64,000 nt of DNA from Xiphophorus maculatus. Its lineage: Eukaryota > Chordata > Actinopteri > Cyprinodontiformes > Poeciliidae. Shown here piece by piece: positions 45,201 to 57,179 of the stretch (within the stretch, counting starts at the first letter, position 1; each line of letters opens with the position of its first letter). The stretch covers positions 8,335,463 through 8,399,462 of the forward strand of contig NC_036456.1 of assembly GCF_002775205.1 (NCBI RefSeq), read 5' to 3'. The position numbers and the translations under genes are program-made. The notes below the pieces were generated by a model. That model had not been told where the DNA came from and made no database searches. It saw only the letters and a program-made list of their open reading frames with translations.

Positions 45201-48200
45201 AAACCTGTATTAGGATAACAAGTTTCAGCTTCAGCAGGGGAATTACCTGTTCAGTCTGGCAACTCACAGTTGTGAAAGCAATCTTCGAAGTCACTCTTTG
45301 TTCTATACATGAGTGCAATATCGACTAAAGGAAGGAAGAAGACTTTGTCAGAACGTGATTTTGTTCTTGTTTTGCTTCCTGAAGCCATTTTCAGCTACAG
45401 GAGAAGTTTGTTTTAATACCGTTGCAAGTTGTGCTTGTGCCATAAGATCAGCTGTCATTTAGATCTCTTGCAAAATTCACACAGTGCTGCGTTCCTACCA
45501 ACATCAAATGTGGTTTCAATGATTTACTTTGTTCAGGGTTTTTCTTTATTATAAAGTAAACCTTTTTGTTCAGGTGCTGCGTCTGAGCCGAAGCTCGCCT
45601 TTGTTCGCTCTGGTGCCAACGGGGGATTGACGCTGGAGTGTAGCGCCGAACGCTGGTTCCCAGAGCCGGAGATTACGTTCTACGACAAGAAAGACAATGG
45701 GATTGAAGCCGAACACCCACGGACCGTTCCGGACTCAGCTGGAGGTTATAATGTTAAAAGGAGAGCGTCTTTGCAGATCGTCACCAACAGGTACAACTTC
45801 TAGCTTTCGTCAAATCAACCAAGAGGGATTGTTTTTCACAAAAAGCCTGTTGGGATGTTACTTGCATGTTGACGTTTGTCTTTAATTGGTTGAGTAAAAA
45901 GTAAAAATTGAACACTTTTGTTGCTTCATCGCAGAGTGACCTGCCGTGTTTACCAGCCGCTGTTGAAGAAGACAAGATATGCACATATTTATATCCCAGG
46001 TACAGTAATGTGTCGAATATATATTTATGAGCTGGAGGTGTTAATTAGGGGAAAACCTTTACAGTTCTGACAAAGACGGTTTGATAAGCACATGACTTTT
46101 AATGTATTTGTATTTGAGCCACTTGTACATATTATGGGCTTTCCGGGTCGACTCAGAAGTGGTATAAACATCCTCTCTAAGGAAAAGATGGCCGACAGTA
46201 AATTTGATTTACTATTAAATCAAAATCGTAAATCATGCAGTTAAGCTTATGAAGAGTTTTTTTGATAATGGGTCAAGAAAATCAGAACTTTATCAATTTC
46301 AAAAAATTACACAGTGTAGCCATTTGAGTGTATTTGGATATGTTTAAATCTTAGGGTTTACATGGTTGCGTTTAAAGCTGTCCGCTTATGTTTTCGTCAA
46401 CATATTTTATTAGAAAATCACCACAGACGGTGTGCTTTGCTATATTTCATTAATCAAATGTCAGACCGAGACATAACATGTTGACACATCATATTGTTCT
46501 AGAGTCTAGATTTGTCTTCACTTCATTTCTCATCAATTTTCAAAACTTAATTTTGTCCACGAACAACCAATGTTTTCTGAATCACCAAATTAGACCATAA
46601 GGTCAGTATTGGCATGTAGTCATTATGTCCTTGCAATCACAGTAAGTGTAAATATGTAGGTTTATATTTTATCTTGCATGATAAACAAAATGTAGTTGTT
46701 GGTTTGTGAAATTTTAATGGAACAAAAACTAATTCACACGTGTATGAGAATCAAGATTGCAGTTTTCGTTTGATTCTTCCTCACATCTCAAGCACTCAGT
46801 AGAAAAGTTATCAGTTTGGCATGGTATTTTTTTTTTTTGTCTTGCTTGAGCGAAAAGCCTTTGAAGATATTTTTTTATCACCTGCCATAATTGATTTCCT
46901 ATTATTTCAGACGACTGCATGAGAACCTGCACCGACAGCATGGTGTGGAGTGTCCTGGGAACCGTAGCTGTACTTGCATTGTGTGCGGTCGCTTATTTTC
47001 TGTGGAAGAAATGTAGATGCTCTGGTAAGTCTGCAAACGTTTTACTACCTCTACTGGAGCAGATGAAAACTTTCTGCAGCAACTCCTGTTTAGATATGGA
47101 TTCAGTCATTTTAATGCTTATTTTAACACAGTTACTTCTAACGTATGAGTTTTTGTAGGCATGTAATGACTTTTCAAGACTAAATATCCCTTTGCCTTGT
47201 GTAAGTTACACAAAAAAAATCCACAATTGTTGGCAGTCTTGGCTAATGGAAGTACTCAGCGTTTCCGATACTGCTGGTAGAGATGCATAGACCTCTCATT
47301 TACATATGTGCTGGATGGACCCACTTTAGATAATGACCTATTACTATTAAAGTCATGAAAGGTTTATGACTAGACACGTTAGTCAATTAAGATGTCTCTA
47401 AATATCTTAAATTACCATTCAGGGTAGTCAAAATGTAGCTGTCTAGTCAAAATTCATTCTTTAGATATCTGGAATGTAATTACAGATGGTCAGATGAAAC
47501 TGATTTTATGCTGAAATGGCCTGCCATACCTGACTTAAGGGTCTCGTTAGCATGACGGCTGAAAAGAGAAGAAAAAGAAAAACAGCATTTGTAGCGCAAA
47601 CATCAGACCGGCACACCGGGAATTGTCCCGGTATTCCCGATTAGTCAATTCAGGCCTGTTTTGGAAGATTGTGTAGATGGTGAGAAAACATTCTAGCAAA
47701 GCCTGAGTGAATCATCTGGGTAGGATAACCTGGACATTTGGTGAGTACTAGCAGTACACCCACAGTATGACTACCTCTTCACTGAAATATATAGAGAAGG
47801 AGATATATAGAATATAGCAATGAAATACCTGAAGTATCTGACGAATACTACATTAATTTAGCAAAATAATACTAGAAGAAAAACCTAGTTAAACAGGCAG
47901 CAAATTATAGGAGTAAAGGTGTAATGTTCTAATACGAAAGACAAAAGTGGTTGATTGCAGCCATCAACGAGGTTTTCTCTTTAACTTATAAGTGTTACCT
48001 GTTTTAATTTTTCCCCTTTATTCACAGATTGCAGGCAGAAATCAACTCAACCACCACAGCTGCCCAGTCCCAGTAAGGAAAATGCCATCAACACCCAGTT
48101 ACAAGGAGAAATCGAACGGCTACAAGCAGAGATCAAAAGGCTGAAGTCACACATTTCTAAAAAAGATGAGATCATCTCCACACAAAAAGCAGAACTAGAA

Positions 48201-48641
48201 GAACTTAGATCCAAATACAGTGCCGCTCGACAGCAAAACCAACCAACATCTAACTCCTCATCCTCACTTAATGCTTCTCACCAAGTTACCCCAACCCTTG
48301 ACCATAGCAACACACCACCAGCAGCCACATCGGCAAACCACAATCCAAAATCTGGCAACGTGTCCAAGGCGAAAGACCCCAAACCGGCTGGTTCAGGACA
48401 AGCCCAGCTCTCTGCTCCTCCTAAAAAGTACAGGTCCAAAAGCTCTCCTGGTGTTTTAACAAACAACAGTTCTACCTCTTCCAGTTCTTCCTCAGCTTCC
48501 ACTTCGAAGGAAAACAAAATTACCCGCGCTGGGAGTTTTTCCGGTTCTCGTCCTGGTGTTGTCAGGTCTCCCCGTAGGTACACTAACCCCTTCAGCGTTC
48601 TGGACGGTCTGACTGAAGAGTCAGAGTCTCTGATCCATTAG
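42285..48641 (+). CDS. Butyrophilin/B7-like receptor with coiled-coil tail, copy D, 501 aa
   Basis: Six exons: 42285-42441, 42916-43254, 45574-45790, 45935-45999, 46911-47024 and 48028-48641, total 1506 nt. Exons 3-5 have the same lengths and phases as copies A-C, proving common origin. The first exon carries a hydrophobic stretch (VGFLSVVVCVLRFSPG). The V domain has VTLPCRTNQTSDLLTVEWS and LSDGGRYLCRT. The C domain has LECSAERWFPEPEITFYD. The membrane segment is VWSVLGTVAVLALCAVAYFLW. The last exon gives a tail of about 204 residues beginning with a probable coiled coil (QLQGEIERLQAEIKRLKSHI and KAELEELRSKY), then a Ser/Thr/Pro-rich basic region. There is no B30.2 domain. The first-exon donor (gtttgg) is the weakest site in the model. 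Confidence 0.78.
43450..43545. repeat. Short dispersed repeat fragment in intron 2 of copy D
   Basis: atctaatttatttgcataga and gaggcactttacaaa resemble a common fish dispersed repeat whose usual form is tttatttatatagc and aaggcgcttta. Only weakly supported. Confidence 0.3.
44060..44400 (+). mobile_element. Degenerate Tc1/mariner-like transposase remnant in intron 2 of copy D
   Basis: ttggtcagagttgatggtaa, aatggagctataaa and ggcaaaagatttgatcatgg follow the order of the Tc1-like stretch that reads LVRVDGKMDGAKY and AAKDLRLGRRFTF in intact fish elements. The match is partial and the frame is broken. Confidence 0.5.
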
Positions 48642-50940
48642 CGTGGGATACTGAGACAAATTATCATAATGCTTGGTGCAGATATAGCATTAAAGCATCT
48701 GATGACTGGACACACATAAAGGTCACCATATAAAAAATGGGACAGGCCAGTTCCAAAATGGCACTTCAAGGTTTTCTTTCTTTCTAATTAGGGTTTTCTG
48801 AAGTTACTTATCTAGTCGGGATCTTCAATTATTTCAGATACCAGAACAGACATCAGGAACTCTCTGTTTAAAAAAACACATCTGGTCAGTATAGCTCTAA
48901 GAACAAAGTAGAATTTGCCAACTTTTAAAACTCATTGTTTTCTCCTCTTTGTTTGTCTTTTTACTTATTTTTTTTATGACGATGAATCTCTTCCATCATG
49001 TTCATGTTGGGTATTATTCATTTTTAAACTTCAGGTTGTCAATAGATACATATTTTTCTACCTTTTCTCAAACGTCTCCTGCCTTCAGAGTAGGAAAACA
49101 TCTCAGTCTTTGTCAAGTAGTAGAACAAGTTTTGCTCAGAAACGAGTTAGAAGCAAATAGTGTTTATGTAATTATTACGATGACAAATGGGTACAACTCT
49201 GGTGTTGGGAAATAAATGGTGCCAACCGTTTTATGGTGCTGCAGTAACAGCTTTTAAAGAACAAGCTGAATCTCATGAGCTCATCCTGTTTATGGGGACA
49301 TTTTTTTTCTTATTGATATATATATATTTTTAACACTGCTTGTCGTGGGCGGTTCAGAGTATTTGTGAGTTTAAATGTAGCTTCAAATTTCAAACTTTAA
49401 GCTTTGATTGCTTCGTGAGAATTTTGGTTCGTTACAACTGTTTACAGCTGATTTTAAAAAATGCAGTTAAAGATGAACGAACCTTATTTTGTAAGCTTTA
49501 ACTATGTATTATGACAGTGTTGGAAATGAGACTGTTAAATTTTGTCTACGTATCTGACGACACTTTATCTTCAGACACCTTTATTACTCTTAAAATGAGC
49601 ATATTTTCTGTGAATGTAATGTAAATACTTTCTACTGTAATTCACTACTTTCTGAGGCTCAAAGGTCTTATTGAATAAGATCTTTGATTTGAAAATTCTT
49701 CAAGTATTAATAGATTTTATTGTGGTGTGTTTGATGCGTTTATGAGCCTCATTTAAGATGTGTAAATTCTACTTTTTAAATTTTTCCTTTTTTACTTTTT
49801 TTACTGTGATAAAATATGTCCATTTTTATGAATGTTGACAGACTTCTAAGAACATATATAACTACTTTTTGCACCTTAGGTTTTCAAATGTAGCTCTTTG
49901 TGAAAACAATTTTAAAACATACACTCGTGGACACACAGCTCCCCCTGGTGTCCGAGTCGTGACTTGTGGTTTTTTAAGCGACGTGAGACGTTTATGGCTT
50001 TAAAGTAAATCAGATGATTATTTGAAGAGCTGGTCCTGTGATTTGTATTGTGTGCATTTAAAAGAAAATGTTTTATAGATTTCTGGGACAGCTGTTTCCT
50101 TTTAGTATTCTGTAAATATGAAATGTGTTCATATATTTTTAACAGTCAAATTGATAATGAATAGAAACTTAAGTAGTTTTGAGAAAGTCTGTAACATTAA
50201 AGCTGAAAAGAAAATTTAAATGAGCATCAGCCTTGGTATTTTTTAAAAAGTTTTTTTAAAGTGCTCTTTAAAAAATAATCATGAAAAAAATCATAGATGT
50301 AAAAATGGTTGAAAAGTGATTAATGGCTGAAAGCCGTCGATATGAAATGCCGCCGGTGACTTGATGAAAATACTACATAGTTAGGTTTGAGTGTTTTGGG
50401 CTTTAACAAAAATAACAATCAGAAACACAAAAACAATCAGTTTCATGAAGCTGCATCAGAACATATTCAATGAATTATTACTTTGCTTTGAACTCATGTT
50501 GAGGTTTTAACTCTGTTTCAGAGAATCTTAAACATAATTTCCTTTATTCCAAACTACTCTCACTTTTGTGAGTCAGTTTGATGATGTGTATCTAACCGGC
50601 TCCAAAATCTTTTAGGTTTAAGAACGTCTCAAAAACGGTCAATAGAATTTTGATATCAGATTTGTGCATTTCTCCTAAATACATATGACAGTTTTATCAC
50701 TTTGTAAAACCCTGCCCAGTAAATTCTTAGTTTTGCTCCAGGAATTGCAAGAACTTCTTTTTTTATTTTATGCTTCCTGTAACATTAACAGGAAGCATTT
50801 CTTGTGAGAAAGAGGAACCAGATTTATTTGATAGCACAATTTTTCAAGTTTTCCCCTCCAACTTGCAAAGAATGGAAAGGTTTGCAATTTTCATTGCACC
50901 TCAACTGTAAGAGACTGAATCTAAAAAAATTAAAGAAAAA
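48642..50940. other. 3' UTR and downstream flank of copy D
   Basis: AT-rich and non-coding. An AATAAA lies at about 49209-49216 (gggaaataaatggt), and others may be used. A CTCF-like motif is at 49939-49953. No gene was recognised. Confidence 0.45.
49939..49953 (-). promoter_or_regulatory. CTCF-like motif
   Basis: The minus strand reads ggacaccagggggagct, close to the vertebrate CTCF core (CCACNAGGGGGCGC). Motif match only; occupancy unknown. Confidence 0.35.
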
Positions 50941-50952
50941 TATCCAAGAATC

Positions 50953-51121
50953 ATCCATCCATCCATCCATCCATCCATTTTCTAACACCCTTGTCCCTAT
51001 TGGGGTCAGGAGGTCCTGGTTTCTATCTCCAGCCAACGTTCCGGGCGAGAGGCGGGTTCACCCTGGACAGGTTGTCAGTCTGTCGCAGGGCAACACAGAG
51101 ACAGACAGGACAAATAACCAT

Positions 51122-51152
<31 letters not shown>

Positions 51153-51200
51153 CACACACCTAGGGAGAATTTAGAGAGAGCAATTAGTTTGTCATGCAGT
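50953..51200 (+). repeat. L2-like LINE 3' tail with (CA)n
   Basis: Starts in catccatccatccatccat and continues gggtcaggaggtcctggttt, ccctggacaggttgtcagtc and a (CA)n array at about 51121-51160. This is the typical fish L2-type 3' tail. Confidence 0.7.
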
Positions 51201-51239
51201 AATATCAATATTACTTTTCTCCACAGAAACTCTTAGAAA

Positions 51240-52300
51240 TTTAACTACTTCTCACTAAAGACATCAGAAGACTTTTTCTAATAACAGAGGATGCATAAAG
51301 AGTAAAACTCACTCTAAAGAAGTCATTTAGTCATCTAAAAAAAACTTTATGCTCACAAACAGCTGGCCTGGCTGCTTGTTCCCTCCTGGGCTGCGTGTAG
51401 CTTAGTCTCCTTTTTTACCATTAAATGAAAATTTCCAAGTTTTCTTTTTTTTAAAAAATATTTCTGTGGCAAAATGTGTTTCCAAGGAAGAGATCTACAG
51501 TATGTCTACTGATGAATATCTGTTTTTTGTATTGCCAATAAGCAGCCATAACTTTATTCAACATATTCATATTAAACATGACTTTTTCTTAAAAGACAGA
51601 AAAGTATAAATTCCTTGGTCCTCAATCCAACACAAAATGAGGTCATCAAGTATTACTTGTCATAATTCATATTTTTAAATGCTTCGTGTTTTTCTTGGTA
51701 CTGACACAAAAGCCTTTAAAAAAAAAAATTCTACAGGTATATTTCAAAATTTTCTCTCCACCTTAAAGACAACTGATAGGTCGACTGTCATTTGTTAGTG
51801 TTTCCTCTTTTAATTTTTACACACATCCTACCTCAGAAAGTCGATTACACACGTTCCTTGTAGAGAAAAAAAAAGAGGTAAATTTACATGGCTAAAGAAT
51901 AACTTCAGCCTGTGACTACTTGAGTTTGCAAAAACACAAAAAGTGCAAAACCGTATTCAGCGAATTTGAGGTGAAGTGCATTTAGGTTTTGATTTCACAG
52001 AGTAAAACAAGAAAAGAGGAAATGGTTCTGACCAACACTGAGGAGAAACAAGAGTCTTTCTTCAGTGCAACTGATCGTCTGAGTCTCAGGTGAAGACGAG
52101 TTCGCCTCATTCGTTTGGAAGAGGTAGGATGTTCCTCAGTTTTCGTTATGTTTGCAGTGTTGTAGTGACTTTGAATGAGTTATTATCAATAATAATGTGA
52201 TCACAACCATCTAACCTTATATTGAGCACGTGTTACCTATCTTTAAACGTATCTTAAAACTTTTTCCAGTGACTTAATACTTAGTGACTTGCTTGTTCTT
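51240..52300. other. Intergenic, nothing recognised
   Basis: AT-rich; no coding exon or repeat was recognised. Its last part may contain a first non-coding exon of the putative gene at 52305. Confidence 0.35.
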
Positions 52301-52304
52301 TTAG

Positions 52305-54400
52305 AAGACTTGCTTTCATGGCATCAATCGTCTGAGCCCTGAGGGACGTGATTCCCCCAAAGGTGGAAGAGTTTCTTCTCCATCAGACTCCAGAACCAAC
52401 GTCTCAGCACTCAGTCCAGAAGAACTCTGTCCAAGAAACGACCAGGACCGATAAAACAAACTTCAAACTTCTCAGCCTCTGGAATCCAAGCTTGAAGTTA
52501 AATGAATAGCAAACAGGGTAAGTTGGGAGTTTTATTAACAGATATGAAAGGAGTCTAATTATGTCTACTAAATATATATCTTTTTTTATTTTCCATGGCA
52601 ATAGATCACCTGATGATGGAGTTTCTGGCATTGAAAAGCTTGATGACCTTCGCTGCTCTGATCCTTTCCTCTGTGATTCCTGTGGAAACTGAAGTGGTGA
52701 ATTCACGGAGTTCTTTCTGCATCAGATTCCACCCGACGTCCAGGGATCTTGGAGGAAGGAAACGTCTCGGAAAGGTGGAGATACAAACCCATCTGCCAGA
52801 CGTTCAAAAACAGCAGAACGTTTACGACACGGTCAACAAGAGTCCAGTATTTTCTGCCTCCAAATATAAAGGACACAGAGCCGGGAGACCGGAGAGTTTC
52901 TGGATGATTGAACCACAGGTATGTTTTTTTGTTTGACAAGTCGATGACCTTTCACTTAAGGGACTTTGTGCAGAATTATTTAACATATCAACAGTCATGT
53001 TGATGATTTGTAGGGGTTGGGATTTGAAATTAAATGACACCTGGGTTTCAAACCTCTTTCAATATAACCTGTTTCCTAAATCACAATGTCCTCTCCAAAC
53101 AACTGTTACTGAATATTACCCTCACCTTAAAAACGTATCTTTATTTATCATAATGCTGCATTCAAATACTCTTAGAAGCTGTAGAAATCCCACTTGACAT
53201 TGACAAAAACATTTCTGTCACAGGAAGTTACATTGTATTTAAAAATAAAAGTAGCAAAAAATATTATGTCTGACTGGGAAGATCTGCCACTGAGAAAATA
53301 TCAAAACTCAGGATGTAAAACGCAGGATAACGTAAAGCAGGATGTTTTGTGAGATTTAAGTCAAAACATTTCCTGTTTTGTTCTGATTTTAAAACAAACG
53401 GAAATGAGAAACATTTCACATAATTTTGAATATGTGAAGGACTTTCACACAAAAAGACTCGTTTTTACATTAGCCCTCCATCCACACACTTACTTACTGA
53501 CCACATAAAATACATAAAGACCCAACAAAGAATGTGACTGTGATCATATCAGGCGGTTTCCTTTCAGCAGCTTCCTGGATTGATTGTTGAGTACAGCAGT
53601 AGCTCTGAAGTCGTCTCTGCAAATCAAAGTTTTATTACGGTTATTCATCGATTTACCAGGACAAGTTTGTTTGTATCTTTTTATAGTCAATCTATAACCA
53701 CACCTATATAAGTGATACATCATTGAATAGAGTTAAAACGTCAATTAATGTAAATGTGACCACAAGTAGGCAGTTATATCATTATATTTATATTTAATTC
53801 ATCTTTAATTTTGTGGTCTTTCCAGCTGTGATTAAGACAAGCACATTGAAAGTGAAGACTTTTTGGAGGCCTCTTATTGTCCTGTTTGTTTTCTAAGAAA
53901 CCCACTGAAATATAAATGAAACAAAAACTTGGGAGTTTAATTTTTGCTTAACCGACTGATTAAAAAAAAAGAAAAAATAGAAAAACCCAACAGGAAATGA
54001 AGTTCAGAGTCACCAAACTAACAGAAAAAAAAAACATCCAAATTGTCAGACCCCGAATTTATGACTCTGTTAAAGAATTTCAGCTTTTAAAAAAAAAAAA
54101 AAAATATGAAAGTGTTGTGTTGGAGCCTCTACAATGTGAAACGAATGTAAAAACATCTGTCTTACTGTTTGAGTGTCCAATCTGAACTGTTGCTATTTAT
54201 ATTTGAATCCATGTTTTTGCCTGTTTACCTGCGTTTGTCTTCGGCAGCTCTCTGTGTGGGAAGGTGACGTCAGTGTAGGACACGTCAGCACCCACCATTG
54301 CTGCAGAGCAGAATTTTCTACGTCAATTAAACAGCAGCTGGTTTCCAATATAGACATTTCATTAAATCAACTTAGACCTGTTGTAGGAGGGAAAGAATAA
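52305..54400 (+). CDS. Putative small secreted protein, 152 aa, unrecognised
   Basis: A spliced model fits: non-coding exon 52305-52517 (ttttag acceptor, gtaagt donor), exon 52605-52918 with ATG at 52613, and exon 54248-54400 ending in TAA. The 86-nt and 1.3-kb introns have GT-AG ends, and the coding junction is phase 0 (306 + 153 nt). An earlier non-coding exon may end near 52123 (gtagga). The protein starts MMEFLALKSLMTFAALILSS, a plausible signal peptide, and continues VYDTVNKSPVFSASKYKGH and WEGDVSVGHVSTHHCC. It has three cysteines and no membrane segment after the signal. AATAAA at 54397-54402 overlaps the stop, so polyadenylation would follow at once. I recognise no family. It could be a lineage-specific gene or chance alignment of splice signals. 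Confidence 0.33.
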
Positions 54401-54593
54401 ATATTACACAAAGTGTTTTATTTGTGCCTTATTGGTATTATTTAGATTTTAATACATTTTGTTATTAGTAGGAATGGATGGTATTGATCCTCTTGGTTGG
54501 TGATTTCTCTCCATGTTGGCAAGCGCTCAAAAAAAACCCACATCCGTACTATTTTTTGCTAAGTGTAATCTGCATTAAAAAAAGTCACTTGAT

Positions 54594-57179
54594 TTATAAG
54601 AAATGGGGCTGACCTCTGACCTTCCTCCTGAGACACAGCAGCATCCCACAGACAAACAAGAGGCAGGCGGCAACCACAGGAAGTAACACGTATATGGGAT
54701 GAAAGTGAAAGGAGTCTAGCTCGCATCCTTCGGCGACATACGAGTGAGGGGGGAAAAAAAACAAAAAACAGTTTGGTTTGGAGGTTAGAAAAAAAAAAGC
54801 CAAGAACGAGTGGATGACTCCCACCAACGCGTTCATCAGAAATGCACTGAAACTCGTCGCGATATTTCCATCCCACCTCTGACTGACAGCCAGCTCTCTG
54901 GGGATTCCCCTGCTCCAGTGATGCTGCATTTGTAGAGACCCTCATCAGACTCGGAAACATCTCGGACTGCAATGCTCCCAGTCGAGCTGCTCCCGATCAG
55001 GAGGCCGTTTTTGTAAAACTTGGTGAAGTTGGAGGAGGAAGAGGCGTCGCTGTGGATGCAGCGAAGAATCACTGCGTCCCCCTCGGCTACAGGAAGGACG
55101 GGACTCTGCAGGATCACAGGGCCATCTGGGCGACAGGCAGGGATAAATAATACATTACACTTCACAATTAAAGGCTCCCTCAAAGTAAATTATCCTGACA
55201 GAATTATCTCTGGGTAAAATAATAATTCCCAACAAATCTACCCACATAGCAGTGTTATTTTATTTTTGTCGTTCACACATATTCTGCCGAAACAGCAGCA
55301 GACACATGCAAGTCCATTTATGGGTCCCATCAAAACTCAAAACAGACATTTTATAGATACTTTTTTATTTTTCTGCTGAAAATAGTATTTGCCCCAATTT
55401 ACTGACGTGCAGGACATGAGTACATTTATATAGCTAATCCATGTAGCCATGTAATTCATCGTCATTTGAAGGCAGAAGAAAGTTAAGGAACATTTCGTAA
55501 GTTTTGAAATAATAATAATAAAAAACATTTGGTGTATGTAGGTGAAAAAACCCTAAAATTACGGATGAGTGTGTATCACTCAATTTATATTGAAGCCTCT
55601 GCAAATCAAAGAAACACCACAAAAAAATCACTAAATAAATCTAAATATCACTTAAAATAGATATTTTGAGTGTTTTTTTTGTTTGTTTACGTCACAAAAT
55701 CTTCAGCAGATAATATTCAGTGATTCTTCTACTATAAATCAGTTTTGTTGGACCAAAACTTCAGTAATGTGCCGTGAATATATTGTCATCCTCAGACATT
55801 CCTCAAACTGTGGCTCACAAACTCAGACATAAAGAAGAATCTGACGGGTCGGTCCTGCCAGTTCCATAATGACCTGTCAGGAGACTGTAACAAACATGTT
55901 TTCTCCTCTTTGATAGAAACAAACCAAGTCGTAGTTTTCTTTTACCCACCTGTCACAGTGACATTAATGACCTCGCTGCATGCTCCGGTTCTGAACTCAC
56001 ACCAGTACCGTCCGCTGTCAAACGGGTAAACGGCATCTATTACATGCTGCGACCCATTTCTCTTTCCCCAGTCTGCCGTTTCGTTGCCGGCCGTGTTTCT
56101 CTTCACCGTCCAGTCGGGAGAGTTTTCACTGTCCACACAGCTCAGAGTAACTGATTCATACGGAAAGAACTGAGATCTGTTTGGGAGGATTCTCACAACA
56201 GCTGAAAGGGAAAGGAGGAGAGTTACTGTCTGAGTTTAGGAAGGTTTTAGCAACTTCTAGAACTGCTTCTGCTTAGTTACCACATCTTAGGTTCTGCTGG
56301 GCTCTTACACTCTCCAAGTGTTCTTCTTTTGCCTTTTCACCAGCTTCCCTTTTATGTGTTTCAAATCCTCCTGTTTTTATACAAGCATTTTCGTTTTTCG
56401 TTGTCCTTGATTAGGTTCTGATCGAGAACAATGAAACACCAGAAAACCCAACACCAGATACACGTGTTGACCGACTGTTGCTTTGGCCACTTCCAGTACG
56501 ATAAATTAACATATGTTTTCACGCCTGCACGTCCATCCCTCCATCATATCTCAAAAGAAAATTCAAGCTTTCATTCTGGTCATAAAGCCTTTTCTTTTTT
56601 AGCAATAGAATTCTAATATTTGCAATATTTTCAAATGATTATAAGCAAAACAAGACGTAGTAAAGTTCAAAATGGATTCATCGAAGCTGTTTCTCTGTGT
56701 GACGGTGTCCATGTCATAAGCCGTAGATACAAAAAAGGATGTGACGCTTTTATTTTATAACTCGAGGTCTGTGGTGATCCGGTGTTAAGTCTTCACTCAC
56801 ACAGCAGTTGACAGGGTTCCTGCAGAGCAAGGTTAGACTGTGGCAAAGTGAGGAAACGTGTTTAGACACAATCAGTGCACACTGGCCATGTCAAAACCCG
56901 AAACAACACGAGTCAATGATAAGTACAGAGGTTTAAAGGACAGACGGTCGAACCGCTGGTTGAGTAGCGCCTGTCATTATGAAACTGGACAGGTCTATTT
57001 TTAGAGAATCATGTAAAACACACACAAAAAAAAAAACACTTTGAAGCAGAAACCTGACATCACGGATAAAGTTCGCTCTGTTTTCTAGATCTTCACCTCT
57101 TGTAAAATAAGCACATAAAGTAAAGTCAATAATACATCTAGAACTCACCAACAGCAGCGCAAAGGGCTGTGAAGTTCAT
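54594..57179 (-). CDS. Fc-receptor-like two-Ig membrane protein, 221 aa
   Basis: Four exons on the minus strand: 57179-57149, 56201-55950, 55125-54877 and 54727-54594, total 666 nt, phase 1 between Ig exons. The N-terminus is MNFTALCAAV. D1 has ILPNRSQFFPYESVTLSC, WTVKRNT and FDSGRYWCEF. D2 has SPVLPVAEGDAVILRC, FYKNGLLIG and SDEGLYKCSI, then GAGESPESWLSVRG. These are the marks of teleost FcRL / Fc gamma RII-like proteins. The membrane segment is IYVLLPVVAACLLFVCGMLL with a very short basic tail (LRRKVRGQPHFL). There is no charged residue in the membrane, no ITIM and no ITAM. The signal peptide is short in this model; an extra mini-exon may exist. It is known that FcRL proteins bind antibody or MHC-like ligands, but the ligand here is unknown. 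Confidence 0.77.

Noticed and set aside
56805-56823. A mini-exon for the Fc-receptor-like signal peptide, as in known FcR genes
   Set aside because: The segment has a good acceptor (ctctgcag) and donor (gtgagt), but its 19 nt do not keep the reading phase between exon 57149-57179 and the D1 exon. Direct joining keeps phase.
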